DNA of 47,481 nucleotides. Source: Desulfobulbaceae bacterium (lineage in GTDB: Bacteria > Desulfobacterota > Desulfobulbia > Desulfobulbales > Desulfocapsaceae). The notes under the pieces are model-generated. The model did no database searches, was not told the DNA's origin, and worked only from the letters and a program-made list of their open reading frames with translations. A program made the translations under genes and the position numbers. Shown here piece after piece: positions 7,224-15,936 of the stretch (positions are counted from its first letter, which is position 1; each line of letters begins with the position of its first letter). Location: positions 1 to 47,481 of the forward strand of contig JAGXHG010000038.1 in assembly GCA_024636345.1 (NCBI GenBank), written 5' to 3'.

Positions 7224-10124
7224 CTATGGATTCATTTTGTCATCCTGCAGGGTTTCACGGATCGTGCGCGCCAGATCGTCTATGGAAAAAGGCTTCTGGA
7301 TGAAATGAATACCTGCATCCAGTACTCCGTGATGAGCGATTACATTTGCGGTATAACCCGACATATAGAGGCAGCGCATTGTTGGTCTGAGGGAAGAAAG
7401 CTGGCGCGCCAGCTCCCGACCATTCATCTCGGGCATCACCACATCGGTGATGAGCAGATCGATTTCCCCGGCATTTTCCTGAACCAGTTGAAGCGCCGCC
7501 ATCGGCGTGCTGGCGCTGAGCACAGTGTAACCCAAGCGTTGGAGGATGGTCTTGGCTAGATTCAAGAGTATAGCCTCGTCTTCCACCAGCAACACCGTTT
7601 CCCTGCCGCCTAAGGGTTCTGAGACCAGACGGGTTTCTGTCGTCACAGTTTCGGTGGAGAAACTGGGCAGATAGATGCGAAATGTGGTTCCTTGACCAGA
7701 CTCACTATAGACATTGACAAAGCCATTATTCTGTTTGACGATGCCATAGACGGTGGACAGCCCCAAACCGGTTCCCTTGCCCATTTCCTTGGTGGTGAAG
7801 AAAGGCTCAAAAATCTGATTGATGGTTTCTTTGTCAATGCCACAACCATTATCACTTACTGCCAGTAGGACGTATTCACCAGGGCGAAAACCCGGATGAT
7901 CGGTGCAATAAACGGTATCCAGTGAGATGTTTTCGGTTTCAATGGTGATTTTGCCTGTGTCGGCAATGGCGTCACGGGCATTAACCATAAGGTTGGCCAA
8001 GATCTGGTCAAGCTGAGAAGGATCCATCTTCACGGGCCATGGCCCGTGTCCCGGCAGCCAGGCAAGGTCAATGTCTTCGCCGATGAGCCGTTGAAGCATT
8101 TTCAGCATGCTAGCAACGGTATCGTTCAGATCAAGAATCTTTGGTTTTGTTGTCTGCTTGCGGGCAAAAGCGAGGAGTTGGCGGGTAAGATCAGCGGAGC
8201 GCATGGCCGCCTTGCGGATTTCTAAAAGTCCTTCATGCACGGGACTTGTTTCCTCGATCTGGTCAAGAGAGAGATCGCTGTAGCCGAGAATCGTCTGGAG
8301 CATATTGTTGAAGTCATGGGCCACACCACCGGCCAGTCTGCCTACCGACTCCATCTTCTGGGCCTGAAGCAGCTCCGCCTGTAATCGTTCTTTTTCCTCC
8401 TGTGCCTTCCGCTGTTCTGTGATATCAATGATGACCCCGTCCAGCCAACGCAGTTTTTCTGTGTGGTCGTAGATCCCCTGACCTTTTTCACAGACCCAGA
8501 GCGTTGTGCCATCGGTCCGGAGGATGCGATATTCCATCTCGAAGGAGCGGTGCGCGTTCACCCCTTTCTGGACGACGCTGGCTACTGACAGGCGATCCTC
8601 TGGGTGGATGATACTAGCGTAGGAACGGACAGCATTGTCGATAAAATCCGTAGCGGGATAACCGGTCATCCGCTCGCAGCCTGCACTGAAAAAGACCATG
8701 GTCCACTGTTCGTCGTTCAGACAGCGGTAGGCCACGCCCGGCAGATTATTGACCAGGGTTCGATGCCGCTCTTCACTATCGCGTAAAGCCTGTTCCGCTT
8801 GTTTGCGCTCGCTGATATCGGTGGCAAAGGAGAAGGTGAAATGATCCGTCCCATGTTCAAAGTAATTGATCGTGACTTCGACAGGAAAGGTTGAACCGTC
8901 TTTCCGCCGATGCAGGGTCTCGATCATGCCGGACCCATTGACGCGCATTTTCTTTCTTTGTTCAAGCCATTGCTCAGGTACTATGACAGAGTCGATATCA
9001 AAAACCGTCATGGTGAGGAGTTCATTACAACTGTAGCCAAGACTTTGGCAGGCATGGGCATTAACATACCGTATCTTCCCCTCATCATCGATACGGAAGA
9101 CACCTATCGCCAAACGTTCGATACATGACTGGGTGAGCTGTAACTCATCTTCGGCCCGTTTGCGCTTGGTGATATCCACCAGTAGGACCAGCACATAATC
9201 CACCATCCCATCTGGTCGCCGCACGCAGCCGACAGAAAGTTCAGTCCAGATGATGGAGCCTTCCTTGTGGAGAAAACGTTTTCTCATCGAGTATTCATCA
9301 ATAGCGCCGGAGAGTAGCCGCTTGAACTGGACCAGATCGGCCTCACGGTCATCGGTATAGGTAAGTTGTTCCCAGCTTAATCCCGATAGTTCTTCACGGG
9401 AATATCCCAACATCCGGCACAACTTGTCATTTACCTTCAGCCAGCCTTTTTCGGGTGAAGTGATGGCCATTCCCACGATCTGCCGCTCAAAAAAGAGGCG
9501 CATCCGTTCTTCACTGGCCTCTAACTTTATCGCATTGCTCTGCCGCCGCAACCGGTTGACCATGAGCATTCCCAACAAGGTCGTGGCCAGGGGATAAATC
9601 AGCATGACCGGCAGAGTGACCTGGGATAGGACTTGCAGGGCCATCTCCCCGGGAAGGATGAACATCAGGGCCAGCATGACCACTTGAACGAGGATGCCAA
9701 ACAGGTAAAGCTCAAGCCAGGAAATTTCTTCCAAGGCTGAGAGACGGAAGTAACGCCAGAGAATACCTAACGAGCCGGTGGCCAGGATCACCACAACTCC
9801 GGTCCAGGCCGCAGGCCCTCCCAGGTAAAATCGCAAAATGGCGGTCATTGCCATTGCCACCATAGTTGGGATCGCGCCAAAGAAAAGGCCTGAGATGCCG
9901 AGCAGCACCGAGCGCGTGTCAAACCTTACTCCTGGCACATAGATCCAAGGGGAGAGAATAAGAATACAACCCAGAATGCCAAGCATCATGCCGATTACCA
10001 TCTGCATGAATCGGCCGGTTTTGATAAGGTAACGACTGGTCGTCAGGTCATAAATAAATGCCACCGCCAGCAACAGGGCGGCATTTTGGGTCAGGCTTAG
10101 AAAAACATTGTCAGTCATGCGCAA
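7224..10124 (-). CDS. Hybrid sensor histidine kinase (5TM-LYT, PAS x3, HisKA, HATPase, receiver)
   Basis: The protein has 966 residues. The N-terminus (about 1-195) holds five or six membrane helices of the LytS/YhcK 5TMR type, including VRFDTRSVLLGISGLFFGAIPTMVAM. Three PAS/PAC modules follow at roughly 205-325, 330-445 and 450-580, each ending in a D-I-[ST]-x-[RQ]-K linker. The HisKA box GGVAHDFNNML places the phospho-accepting histidine at H603. The ATPase domain shows the N box (NLMVNARDA), DNGCGI and GKGTGLGLSTVYGI. The C-terminal receiver has the acceptor aspartate D894 in LITDVVMPEMNGRE and a lysine in FIQKPF. The LAGGVAHDFNN type usually ends in a receiver, as here. The signal is unknown; no output regulator is adjacent. 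Confidence 0.93.
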   Translation of the reverse strand: MRMTDNVFLSLTQNAALLLAVAFIYDLTTSRYLIKTGRFMQMVIGMMLGILGCILILSPWIYVPGVRFDTRSVLLGISGLFFGAIPTMVAMAMTAILRFYLGGPAAWTGVVVILATGSLGILWRYFRLSALEEISWLELYLFGILVQVVMLALMFILPGEMALQVLSQVTLPVMLIYPLATTLLGMLMVNRLRRQSNAIKLEASEERMRLFFERQIVGMAITSPEKGWLKVNDKLCRMLGYSREELSGLSWEQLTYTDDREADLVQFKRLLSGAIDEYSMRKRFLHKEGSIIWTELSVGCVRRPDGMVDYVLVLLVDITKRKRAEDELQLTQSCIERLAIGVFRIDDEGKIRYVNAHACQSLGYSCNELLTMTVFDIDSVIVPEQWLEQRKKMRVNGSGMIETLHRRKDGSTFPVEVTINYFEHGTDHFTFSFATDISERKQAEQALRDSEERHRTLVNNLPGVAYRCLNDEQWTMVFFSAGCERMTGYPATDFIDNAVRSYASIIHPEDRLSVASVVQKGVNAHRSFEMEYRILRTDGTTLWVCEKGQGIYDHTEKLRWLDGVIIDITEQRKAQEEKERLQAELLQAQKMESVGRLAGGVAHDFNNMLQTILGYSDLSLDQIEETSPVHEGLLEIRKAAMRSADLTRQLLAFARKQTTKPKILDLNDTVASMLKMLQRLIGEDIDLAWLPGHGPWPVKMDPSQLDQILANLMVNARDAIADTGKITIETENISLDTVYCTDHPGFRPGEYVLLAVSDNGCGIDKETINQIFEPFFTTKEMGKGTGLGLSTVYGIVKQNNGFVNVYSESGQGTTFRIYLPSFSTETVTTETRLVSEPLGGRETVLLVEDEAILLNLAKTILQRLGYTVLSASTPMAALQLVQENAGEIDLLITDVVMPEMNGRELARQLSSLRPTMRCLYMSGYTANVIAHHGVLDAGIHFIQKPFSIDDLARTIRETLQDDKMNP

Positions 10125-10476
10125 TTACTCCTGGAATAATAAAAAAATATTATTCATTTTTATTATTTTATATCATACCTGACCGTTAAATGTAGTGACC
10201 ATTTGGCGAGATTTTGTTTGCCAGAGCTGGGGCTAAAAATTGTTGTTCTGCAGGATTTAACATCCTGGGTTGCCAAGGGAAAGAGCCGGGTATGGCCTAT
10301 TCGATAAGTGTTGTGCTGGGAAGTCAGATGCGGTAACAGTTAGCTTCAACATCTCACTCTTTTGGCTTAAGGAAAGGGATCTAGCCCGCCTGAGGTGGTA
10401 GGGTAAATAGTAGACACTTTCCCAAGAGAAGATATATAGTCCGAAAGAAGATGTTCAATGAAACAAAACGGAATAA
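10125..10476. other. Long divergent intergenic region / possible structured leader
   Basis: These 352 bases lie between the divergent kinase and PilZ genes and hold no open frame of note. The hairpin CAGGAT-TTAAC-ATCCTG lies at 10251-10267. The downstream part (about 10370-10450) contains GATATATAGTCCGAAAG, which resembles the conserved S element of group I introns. I could not find the matching R element (GACTA) upstream, so an intact intron is not supported. It could be a folded 5' leader of the PilZ gene. Confidence 0.35.
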
Positions 10477-10890
10477 TTGATAACTTCTCGTGTAATCGAG
10501 GTTAATGCCCCCATGAAGAGCAGAAGAATACGTCCGAGAATCTCAACTCAGCAAGATGTCGAGCTATATCTCTATAACAAAAGTAATAATTCTCAATTGA
10601 CTGGTCGGGTGACTGCCTTGCTTTTAGACCTGTCCAAGCAGGGAGCGGGTTTGAAATTTCCCCGGGTACTCATTGATGGCAAGCATCTCTTTTATGCCGC
10701 ACTTGATTCAGATACTATATTTATAATAATTGTCTTTCGATCCACGGATAACGATCCTGAACAAGTGGCACCTCTTCTGGCACGCCCTGTCTGGTTTGAT
10801 CGAGACATGGAAGATAGTGTCATGCCTTTCAGGATGGGAGTTCAATTTATTGCCCCTGCCCCGCCATCAGTTCTCAGTCATTTAGTATAA
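10477..10890 (+). CDS. PilZ-domain protein (putative c-di-GMP receptor)
   Basis: The protein has up to 137 residues. The two PilZ signature motifs are present in the right order: an RxxxR motif within RRIRPR near residue 17-22, and DLSKQG (D/NxSxxG) near residue 51. The C-terminal part ends in the usual strand pattern with RMGVQFIAP. Such proteins bind cyclic di-GMP and relay it to motility, polysaccharide or signalling targets. The frame opens with TTG at 10477; the first ATG is at 10513 (MKSRR). Neither has a strong ribosome site, and the core domain fits either start. It faces away from the sensor kinase. Confidence 0.75.
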   Translation: MITSRVIEVNAPMKSRRIRPRISTQQDVELYLYNKSNNSQLTGRVTALLLDLSKQGAGLKFPRVLIDGKHLFYAALDSDTIFIIIVFRSTDNDPEQVAPLLARPVWFDRDMEDSVMPFRMGVQFIAPAPPSVLSHLV

Positions 10891-10923
10891 GCATAGAGAT
10901 CTGAAGTCTCTGTTGTTCAATTA

Positions 10924-11613
10924 CTAATTGGTGATCTCAGATATTTTCTTGTGAAATTTTGTCACTTGTTCCGGAATATTTTCAAAAGTCTTTTTACTTA
11001 ACAATTCAACTACGGGAAGTGAATAGAGATTCCATGTTGCTTCGTGATCAATACTGATAACAGCCCCCGCCATGGAAACCCCGGCAAACAGCCCCCTGCT
11101 TCTGGAATAAGAGTAAATTTCTGAATTAAGCGTTATATCGGTTCCGGCTTCCGCATGTCTACCTATTGGCCCCGCAGCAATGGAAGCATCAGCACCCAAG
11201 GTGAATTTCCCTTTCTGAATTGCTTCGATACTCCTCATTTTTTTAAAAACAAGAACGACATCACTGGACTGGGCGCCAATTTGCCAACCGATACTTCCAC
11301 CTGTCAATTTAACCATTATCGGATAAAACCAGCCGCCTCCCTTAACATCTCTGACCGCCATTAATCCGGTGCCGTACCTGCCCCCTATAACGAATCCAGC
11401 CTTGATAAGGCCTGGAATAATGATCACGCCATATGAATTGGCGAGAAGCGACGGAGGAATTGTTTTTTCGGGAATGGCCAACATCTCATCGAGAACGACT
11501 GTTGCCTCATACACTTTGATTAACTCACTGGAAAAATTTTCTGCCTGAACTTGAGAGGCTGGCCAGCATAAGACAATTAAAAGAAAAAAAGTCAGTCGCA
11601 TCATTTTTTTCAT
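10924..11613 (-). CDS. SYLF (Ysc84/DUF500) lipid-binding domain protein, exported
   Basis: The protein has 229 residues. A signal peptide (MKKMMRLTFFLLIVLCWPASQVQA) is followed by one SYLF domain: LLANSYGVIIIPGLIKAGFVIGGRYG, GGWFYPIMVKLTGGSIGWQIGAQSSDVVLVF, KGKFTLGADASIAAGPIGR and the characteristic YSYSRSRGLFAGVSMAGAVI. The family binds phosphoinositides in eukaryotes; bacterial exported members are thought to act at the outer membrane or periplasm, with no defined reaction. The start is well supported (GGAG, 8 nt upstream). It is monocistronic. Confidence 0.88.
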   Translation of the reverse strand: MKKMMRLTFFLLIVLCWPASQVQAENFSSELIKVYEATVVLDEMLAIPEKTIPPSLLANSYGVIIIPGLIKAGFVIGGRYGTGLMAVRDVKGGGWFYPIMVKLTGGSIGWQIGAQSSDVVLVFKKMRSIEAIQKGKFTLGADASIAAGPIGRHAEAGTDITLNSEIYSYSRSRGLFAGVSMAGAVISIDHEATWNLYSLPVVELLSKKTFENIPEQVTKFHKKISEITN

Positions 11614-11916
11614 GCTCCATCTCCAATTATATTATTGCGCATCCGTCCTGAGAGAAGAGGTTCTAAGGGACAAATTTGCTAGGCTGTCTGATGCTATCAG
11701 GATATCATCCTTGATTTTGAAAATCAAATTAAGGATAGGTTATAAAATTGATTTTCATGCCATTCAAAACTGTTGGCACTGGTCAAAAATTCACTTCTCG
11801 ATGGTAAAAATAACGATCAAGACCTAAAAACGATTATTTCTTTGATAAAAGAAATTTAAATTCATAAAATCAACCTGAGCCCTCCCATATCTTAAAAAGA
11901 ATCACCAGGAGAACCA
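11614..11916. other. Intergenic region carrying repeat copy B
   Basis: This is the divergent gap between the SYLF gene and the Lon-like gene. It contains the second copy of the hairpin repeat (11799-11874) directly upstream of the Lon-like gene. No gene is seen. Confidence 0.55.
11799..11874 (+). repeat. Dispersed hairpin repeat, copy B
   Basis: This copy matches 138-215 in the same orientation. Its hairpin is TTTCTTT-GATA-AAAGAAA, where copy A has TCCCT and AGGGA at the equivalent places. It ends 42 bases before the start codon of the Lon-like protease, so it probably lies in that gene's leader or promoter. Confidence 0.65.
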
Positions 11917-14340
11917 ATGACCGTTCACAAAATCAGCCCGGAAGAGGCCTATCATCGTTGCGACCCTGACAGTTTTTCCTTTGAAACTACCACAGAGGTA
12001 GAGGAACTTTCCCATTTCATCGGTCAGGACCGGGCCCTTGAGGCCGTTGATTTCGGCATCGGCATGCAGCAGCAGGGCTTCAACCTCTTTGTTATCGGCC
12101 CTGAGGGCTCCGGCCGCCACACTGTGGTTGAATCTTTTCTCCATGATAAGGCGAGCAAGGAGGCGACTCCCAGCGACTGGTGCTACGTCCATAATTTCCA
12201 CCAGCCCCATAAACCCCTGGCCATGGAGTTCCCTCCCGGCCAGGGCATGGTCTTCAAAGGCGAGATGTATGAACTCATCGACACCCTGAAGACCACCGTG
12301 CCGGCCATTTTTGAAGGTGATGATTACCGGATGCGACACAAGGTCGTCAATGATCTGCTCACTCAGAAAATTGAGACCATCTACCACGAAGTAGGAACAA
12401 AGGCCAAGGCAGAGAAGATTGCTGTGTCGCGCAGTGAGCATGACTTTCGATTCTCGCCCACGGATGACAAGGGCGAGCCCCTCAGTCTCGAGGAATTCCG
12501 CAAACTGCCTGATGAGGTAAAGGAAAAGATCGAAGAGACTATTGAGAAGCTGCAGACCATGCTCCAGGAGGCCGTTCACCAGATCAGTACCTGGAAGAGA
12601 GACGCCGAGGAACAGAGCCGCAAGCTCAAAAAGGAGACTGCCCAAATGGCTATATCTCCTCTCATTGCGACCTTAAAGGGAAAGTACAAAGATCATGAAA
12701 AAATTATCCATTATCTTGAAGACATCGAAAAAGTCATCACCGAGGGGGTAGACGATTTCCTCGTTGATGAACAAGCAGAGCAGCACCCGCTCATTGTTGC
12801 TATCGGCGGCGGACACTCCCCTTCCTTTGATCAGTACGAGGTCAATGTTCTGATCAGCCACCAGAATAACCATGGTTCCCCAGTGGTCTATGAAGATCTA
12901 CCCACTTACCAGAATCTCCATGGCCGTATTGAACACCTGGCCAGAATGGGTATGCTCACCACCAACTTTACCCTGATCAAGCCGGGATGTCTGCACCAGG
13001 CCAACAACGGCTATCTCATTCTGGATGCCAGAAGACTGCTCATGCAGCCCTTTGCCTACGAAGGCCTGAAAAGAACCCTTCGTTCCTGCAAGATCCATAT
13101 TGAATCGGTGGAGAGGCTTCTGGGACTGATAAGCACAGTCTCTTTGGAACCGGAACCCGTGGACCTCAACATCAAGGTGGTTCTCATCGGCGATCCCATG
13201 ATCTACTATCTCCTCAATGCCTATGACCCCGAGTTCATCTCGCTCTTCAAGGTCCAGGCCGATTTTGAGAGCGACATGAAGCGCAGCAAGGAGAGCCAGG
13301 ATCTCTATGCCACCCTCATTGCCAGACTGGCCAAGGACAAAAATTTACTGCCCCTGCACCGCACCGCCGTGGCACGCCTCATAGAACAGGCCACCCGCGA
13401 GGCTGGTGACCGGGAAAAGCTGTCGCTGCGGATCCGGGAATTTGCCGACCTGATGCAAGAGGCCGACTATCTGGCCAAAAAGGAGAACAAAACAACAATT
13501 ATCGATACCGATGTGGAAAAGGCCATTACCGCCAGCAAACGGCGGGGCGGCAGGATCAAGGACCGTTTATTCGAGGCCATGGAGCACGGCATCCACTATA
13601 TCGAGACGCAAGGGGCCAAGGTCGGTCAGATAAACGGCCTCTCCGTCCTCATGCTGGGTCACGACTTCTTTGGCTGTCCGACCCGGATCACTGCCCTGAC
13701 CAGGCCCGGCAAGGGCAAAATTGTTGATATTGAACGGGAGGTAGAGCTGGGCGGCCCCATCCACTCCAAGGGGGTGATGATCCTCTCCTCCTTTTTAAGC
13801 AGCCGCTATGCCCGGACTATCCCCTTAAGTCTCCAGGCCAGCCTGGTCTTTGAACAATCCTACGGCGGCATAGAGGGTGACAGCGCATCCTGTGCCGAGC
13901 TCTGCACCCTGCTCTCCTCCCTGGCCGACATGCCGATCAAGCAGACGCTCGCCATCACCGGCTCGGTGAGCCAGAAGGGAGAGGTCCAGGCTATTGGCGG
14001 CGTCAACGAAAAGATCGAGGGCTTTTTTGACCTCTGTGAGAACCGGGGCCTCAGCGGCGAGCAAGGCGTTATCATCCCGGCCAGCAATGTTCGCCATCTG
14101 ATGCTGAAAAAAGAGGTGGTGGCAGCCATGGAGCAGGGCAAATTCAGTGTGACAGCGGTGAACACAGTGGATGAGGCGGTGGAGATACTCACCGGTATGG
14201 CGGCCGGCGAACGGGATAGGAAAGGCAACTATCCGGAGAAATCGATCAACGGCCGGGTGGAGGCCACACTGCAGGCTTTTGCAAAAAATCTCCAGGAATT
14301 TGACAAGGAAGAGAAAGAAAGGGACAAAAACCACGAGTAA
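11917..14340 (+). CDS. Lon-family ATP-dependent protease (AAA+ with fused S16 domain)
   Basis: The protein has 807 residues. Residues 1-60 are a short N-terminal segment, then an AAA+ core with a modified P-loop GPEGSGRHT at 61-69, where Arg stands in the usual Lys position, as I recall for this Lon subfamily. A long coiled-coil insertion (about 125-260) interrupts the ATPase. The C-terminal S16 protease domain (about 560-770) has the catalytic serine S658 in GDSASCAE and lysine K699 in GGVNEKIEG, 41 residues apart as in true Lon. It lacks the Lon N-terminal substrate domain, so it is the Lon-like type, not LonA. It probably degrades damaged or regulatory proteins in the cytoplasm. The start is backed by AGGAG. 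Confidence 0.92.
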   Translation: MTVHKISPEEAYHRCDPDSFSFETTTEVEELSHFIGQDRALEAVDFGIGMQQQGFNLFVIGPEGSGRHTVVESFLHDKASKEATPSDWCYVHNFHQPHKPLAMEFPPGQGMVFKGEMYELIDTLKTTVPAIFEGDDYRMRHKVVNDLLTQKIETIYHEVGTKAKAEKIAVSRSEHDFRFSPTDDKGEPLSLEEFRKLPDEVKEKIEETIEKLQTMLQEAVHQISTWKRDAEEQSRKLKKETAQMAISPLIATLKGKYKDHEKIIHYLEDIEKVITEGVDDFLVDEQAEQHPLIVAIGGGHSPSFDQYEVNVLISHQNNHGSPVVYEDLPTYQNLHGRIEHLARMGMLTTNFTLIKPGCLHQANNGYLILDARRLLMQPFAYEGLKRTLRSCKIHIESVERLLGLISTVSLEPEPVDLNIKVVLIGDPMIYYLLNAYDPEFISLFKVQADFESDMKRSKESQDLYATLIARLAKDKNLLPLHRTAVARLIEQATREAGDREKLSLRIREFADLMQEADYLAKKENKTTIIDTDVEKAITASKRRGGRIKDRLFEAMEHGIHYIETQGAKVGQINGLSVLMLGHDFFGCPTRITALTRPGKGKIVDIEREVELGGPIHSKGVMILSSFLSSRYARTIPLSLQASLVFEQSYGGIEGDSASCAELCTLLSSLADMPIKQTLAITGSVSQKGEVQAIGGVNEKIEGFFDLCENRGLSGEQGVIIPASNVRHLMLKKEVVAAMEQGKFSVTAVNTVDEAVEILTGMAAGERDRKGNYPEKSINGRVEATLQAFAKNLQEFDKEEKERDKNHE

Positions 14341-14595
14341 ATTCTGTGAAACTGTCAGTGCTGACGGAAATAATGTTCCAGAAGTCTGCCACTTCTTGAA
14401 GGACCTGGATCATGAAGCGGTAATAAACCACCCAGGTTCCTTGAGGGGAGGATGAAGAAAAGAAACTGCAGTCTAAGCGCCTGGAGTTTGATAAGCAAGG
14501 ACATCCTCTCTCTTGCCGGTTCAGGATATGATGCCAGACACCTGGAAATCCCATGCGCAACATTCTGAAGACAGGGAGACCTTACCTTTCTCCCA

Positions 14596-15759
14596 TTACG
14601 GTAGTCTCAGCTTAAATAACCTGTTAATCGCCCACCAACTCAAAATGGTGGTGGTTGCCGAGACCATACCGAGCCATCCCAGAAAGGCTACCTTGTCCTG
14701 CCAGTCGAGGGAAATCAGCCACATTGAGCTGGCCCCGGTTATAAAAAAGAAGAACACCATAAGCGACGATGCAGCCCCTGCATCCCTATCAACCTGTTCA
14801 AGGATCAGATTATTTCCAGGCGGTCGACCAAAGGCAAAAAAGAAGGTGAGGAACCACATCGGCACGGTAAGCCGGTACGGCAGGGGAACTGCAGAGCTTA
14901 TCATCGGCAGGGAGGATAGCAATACACCCAGGTAGCTGATCGGCAGTAACCGACTAAGAGAAAAATGATGCACCATCCTGGAAAAGAAAAGCGGTGCAAC
15001 CAGAAAAGCAGAAGCATTACAGGCAAAGAAATATCCATACACTTTTTCGGAATACCCAAGACCGGTTATATAAATTTCGGATGACACGGCAATAAAAGCG
15101 AAAAAAGGGATCCCCAGACAGGCTAAAGCTAGGGTCAGAAGGAAAAAAGGCATATTACTCATCAGCCTCAGATAATTCCGAAAAACAAGTTGCAGACCCT
15201 CCCTCCTCAACACGGTCAAGGACTCATCCATCAACCAGACACCAATCGCAGATATCATACCCAGAAGAGCTTGAAGTATAAATATCCAGCGCCATGACAA
15301 TGACTCGACTATCCAACCGCCGATTATCGGGGCAATCATGGGTGCCGCTGCAACAATAATCCCGAGTTGGATAAAGATCCGTTGGCGTAGATTTCCGGCA
15401 AAAAGGTCTTTACAGATGGCAAAGACAATTGCCGATGCAGCCGCGGCCCCTGCACCCTGCAGGGTTCTAGCCAGTATCAGCAGCACGATATTGTCAGAAA
15501 TAGCACAGAGAAGGCTGGCTCCGATATAAAGTGCCAGCCCTGCCAATAATGGTGGGCGCCTGCCATGACGGTCTGAAAGAGGACCGTAAACAAGTAAAAA
15601 ACCGCAATAAGGTAAAAAAAAGCCGATCAAGGTCAAATTAACAATAGCCAGAGGCTGATGCCATTTATCACTAAGCAGAGGGATCGCCGCCAGGTACATA
15701 TCTGTAGAAAGCGGTGGAAATGCCGCAAGAAGTGCAAGTAATGCGATGGTCTTTATCAT
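14596..15759 (-). CDS. MFS drug-efflux transporter, Bcr/CflA family
   Basis: The protein has 387 residues and about 12 membrane helices. Family marks are FPPLSTDMYLAAIPLL in helix 1 (the conserved PxxxxDMYLPA-like motif), GPLSDRHGRRPPLLAG between helices 2 and 3 (MFS motif A), ARTLQGAGAAAASAIVFAICKDLF (motif B region) and APIIGGWIVESLSWRWIF (motif C). Related proteins export chloramphenicol, bicyclomycin, sulphonamides or dipeptides by proton antiport; the substrate here cannot be told. It is monocistronic, converging on the Lon-like gene across a 255-bp gap. Confidence 0.88.
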   Translation of the reverse strand: MIKTIALLALLAAFPPLSTDMYLAAIPLLSDKWHQPLAIVNLTLIGFFLPYCGFLLVYGPLSDRHGRRPPLLAGLALYIGASLLCAISDNIVLLILARTLQGAGAAAASAIVFAICKDLFAGNLRQRIFIQLGIIVAAAPMIAPIIGGWIVESLSWRWIFILQALLGMISAIGVWLMDESLTVLRREGLQLVFRNYLRLMSNMPFFLLTLALACLGIPFFAFIAVSSEIYITGLGYSEKVYGYFFACNASAFLVAPLFFSRMVHHFSLSRLLPISYLGVLLSSLPMISSAVPLPYRLTVPMWFLTFFFAFGRPPGNNLILEQVDRDAGAASSLMVFFFFITGASSMWLISLDWQDKVAFLGWLGMVSATTTILSWWAINRLFKLRLP

Positions 15760-15936
15760 ATTATCTGGTCAGTATCAAAGACAGCAAAAGGATCAGGTCT
15801 TTGCCTGGCTCATTTTAATTTTCTAAGTTATAGAACTAAACCGGTTTTGCAAAATTTTGTTTTGAGAAAACAGCCTATCCGGCGGCCCACTGGATAAAAT
15901 CGCCAGGTTCAAAAGCAGATTTTCCCCTTTTTCCAT

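Noticed and set aside
8033..8050. 18-bp perfect palindrome CACGGGCCATGGCCCGTG inside the sensor kinase gene
   Set aside because: It lies within well-conserved kinase coding sequence (GHGPWPVK), and a single palindrome of this size can be explained by codon choice.
10400..10460. Group I intron
   Set aside because: Only an S-like element (GATATATAGTCC) is seen; the complementary GACTA of the R element and the other core parts are missing.
14246..14563. Possible remnant of a REP-associated tyrosine transposase (start MLRMGFPGVWHHILNR on the minus strand)
   Set aside because: The first 15 residues recall the family start, but nothing after them does in any frame, so the support is too thin to annotate.
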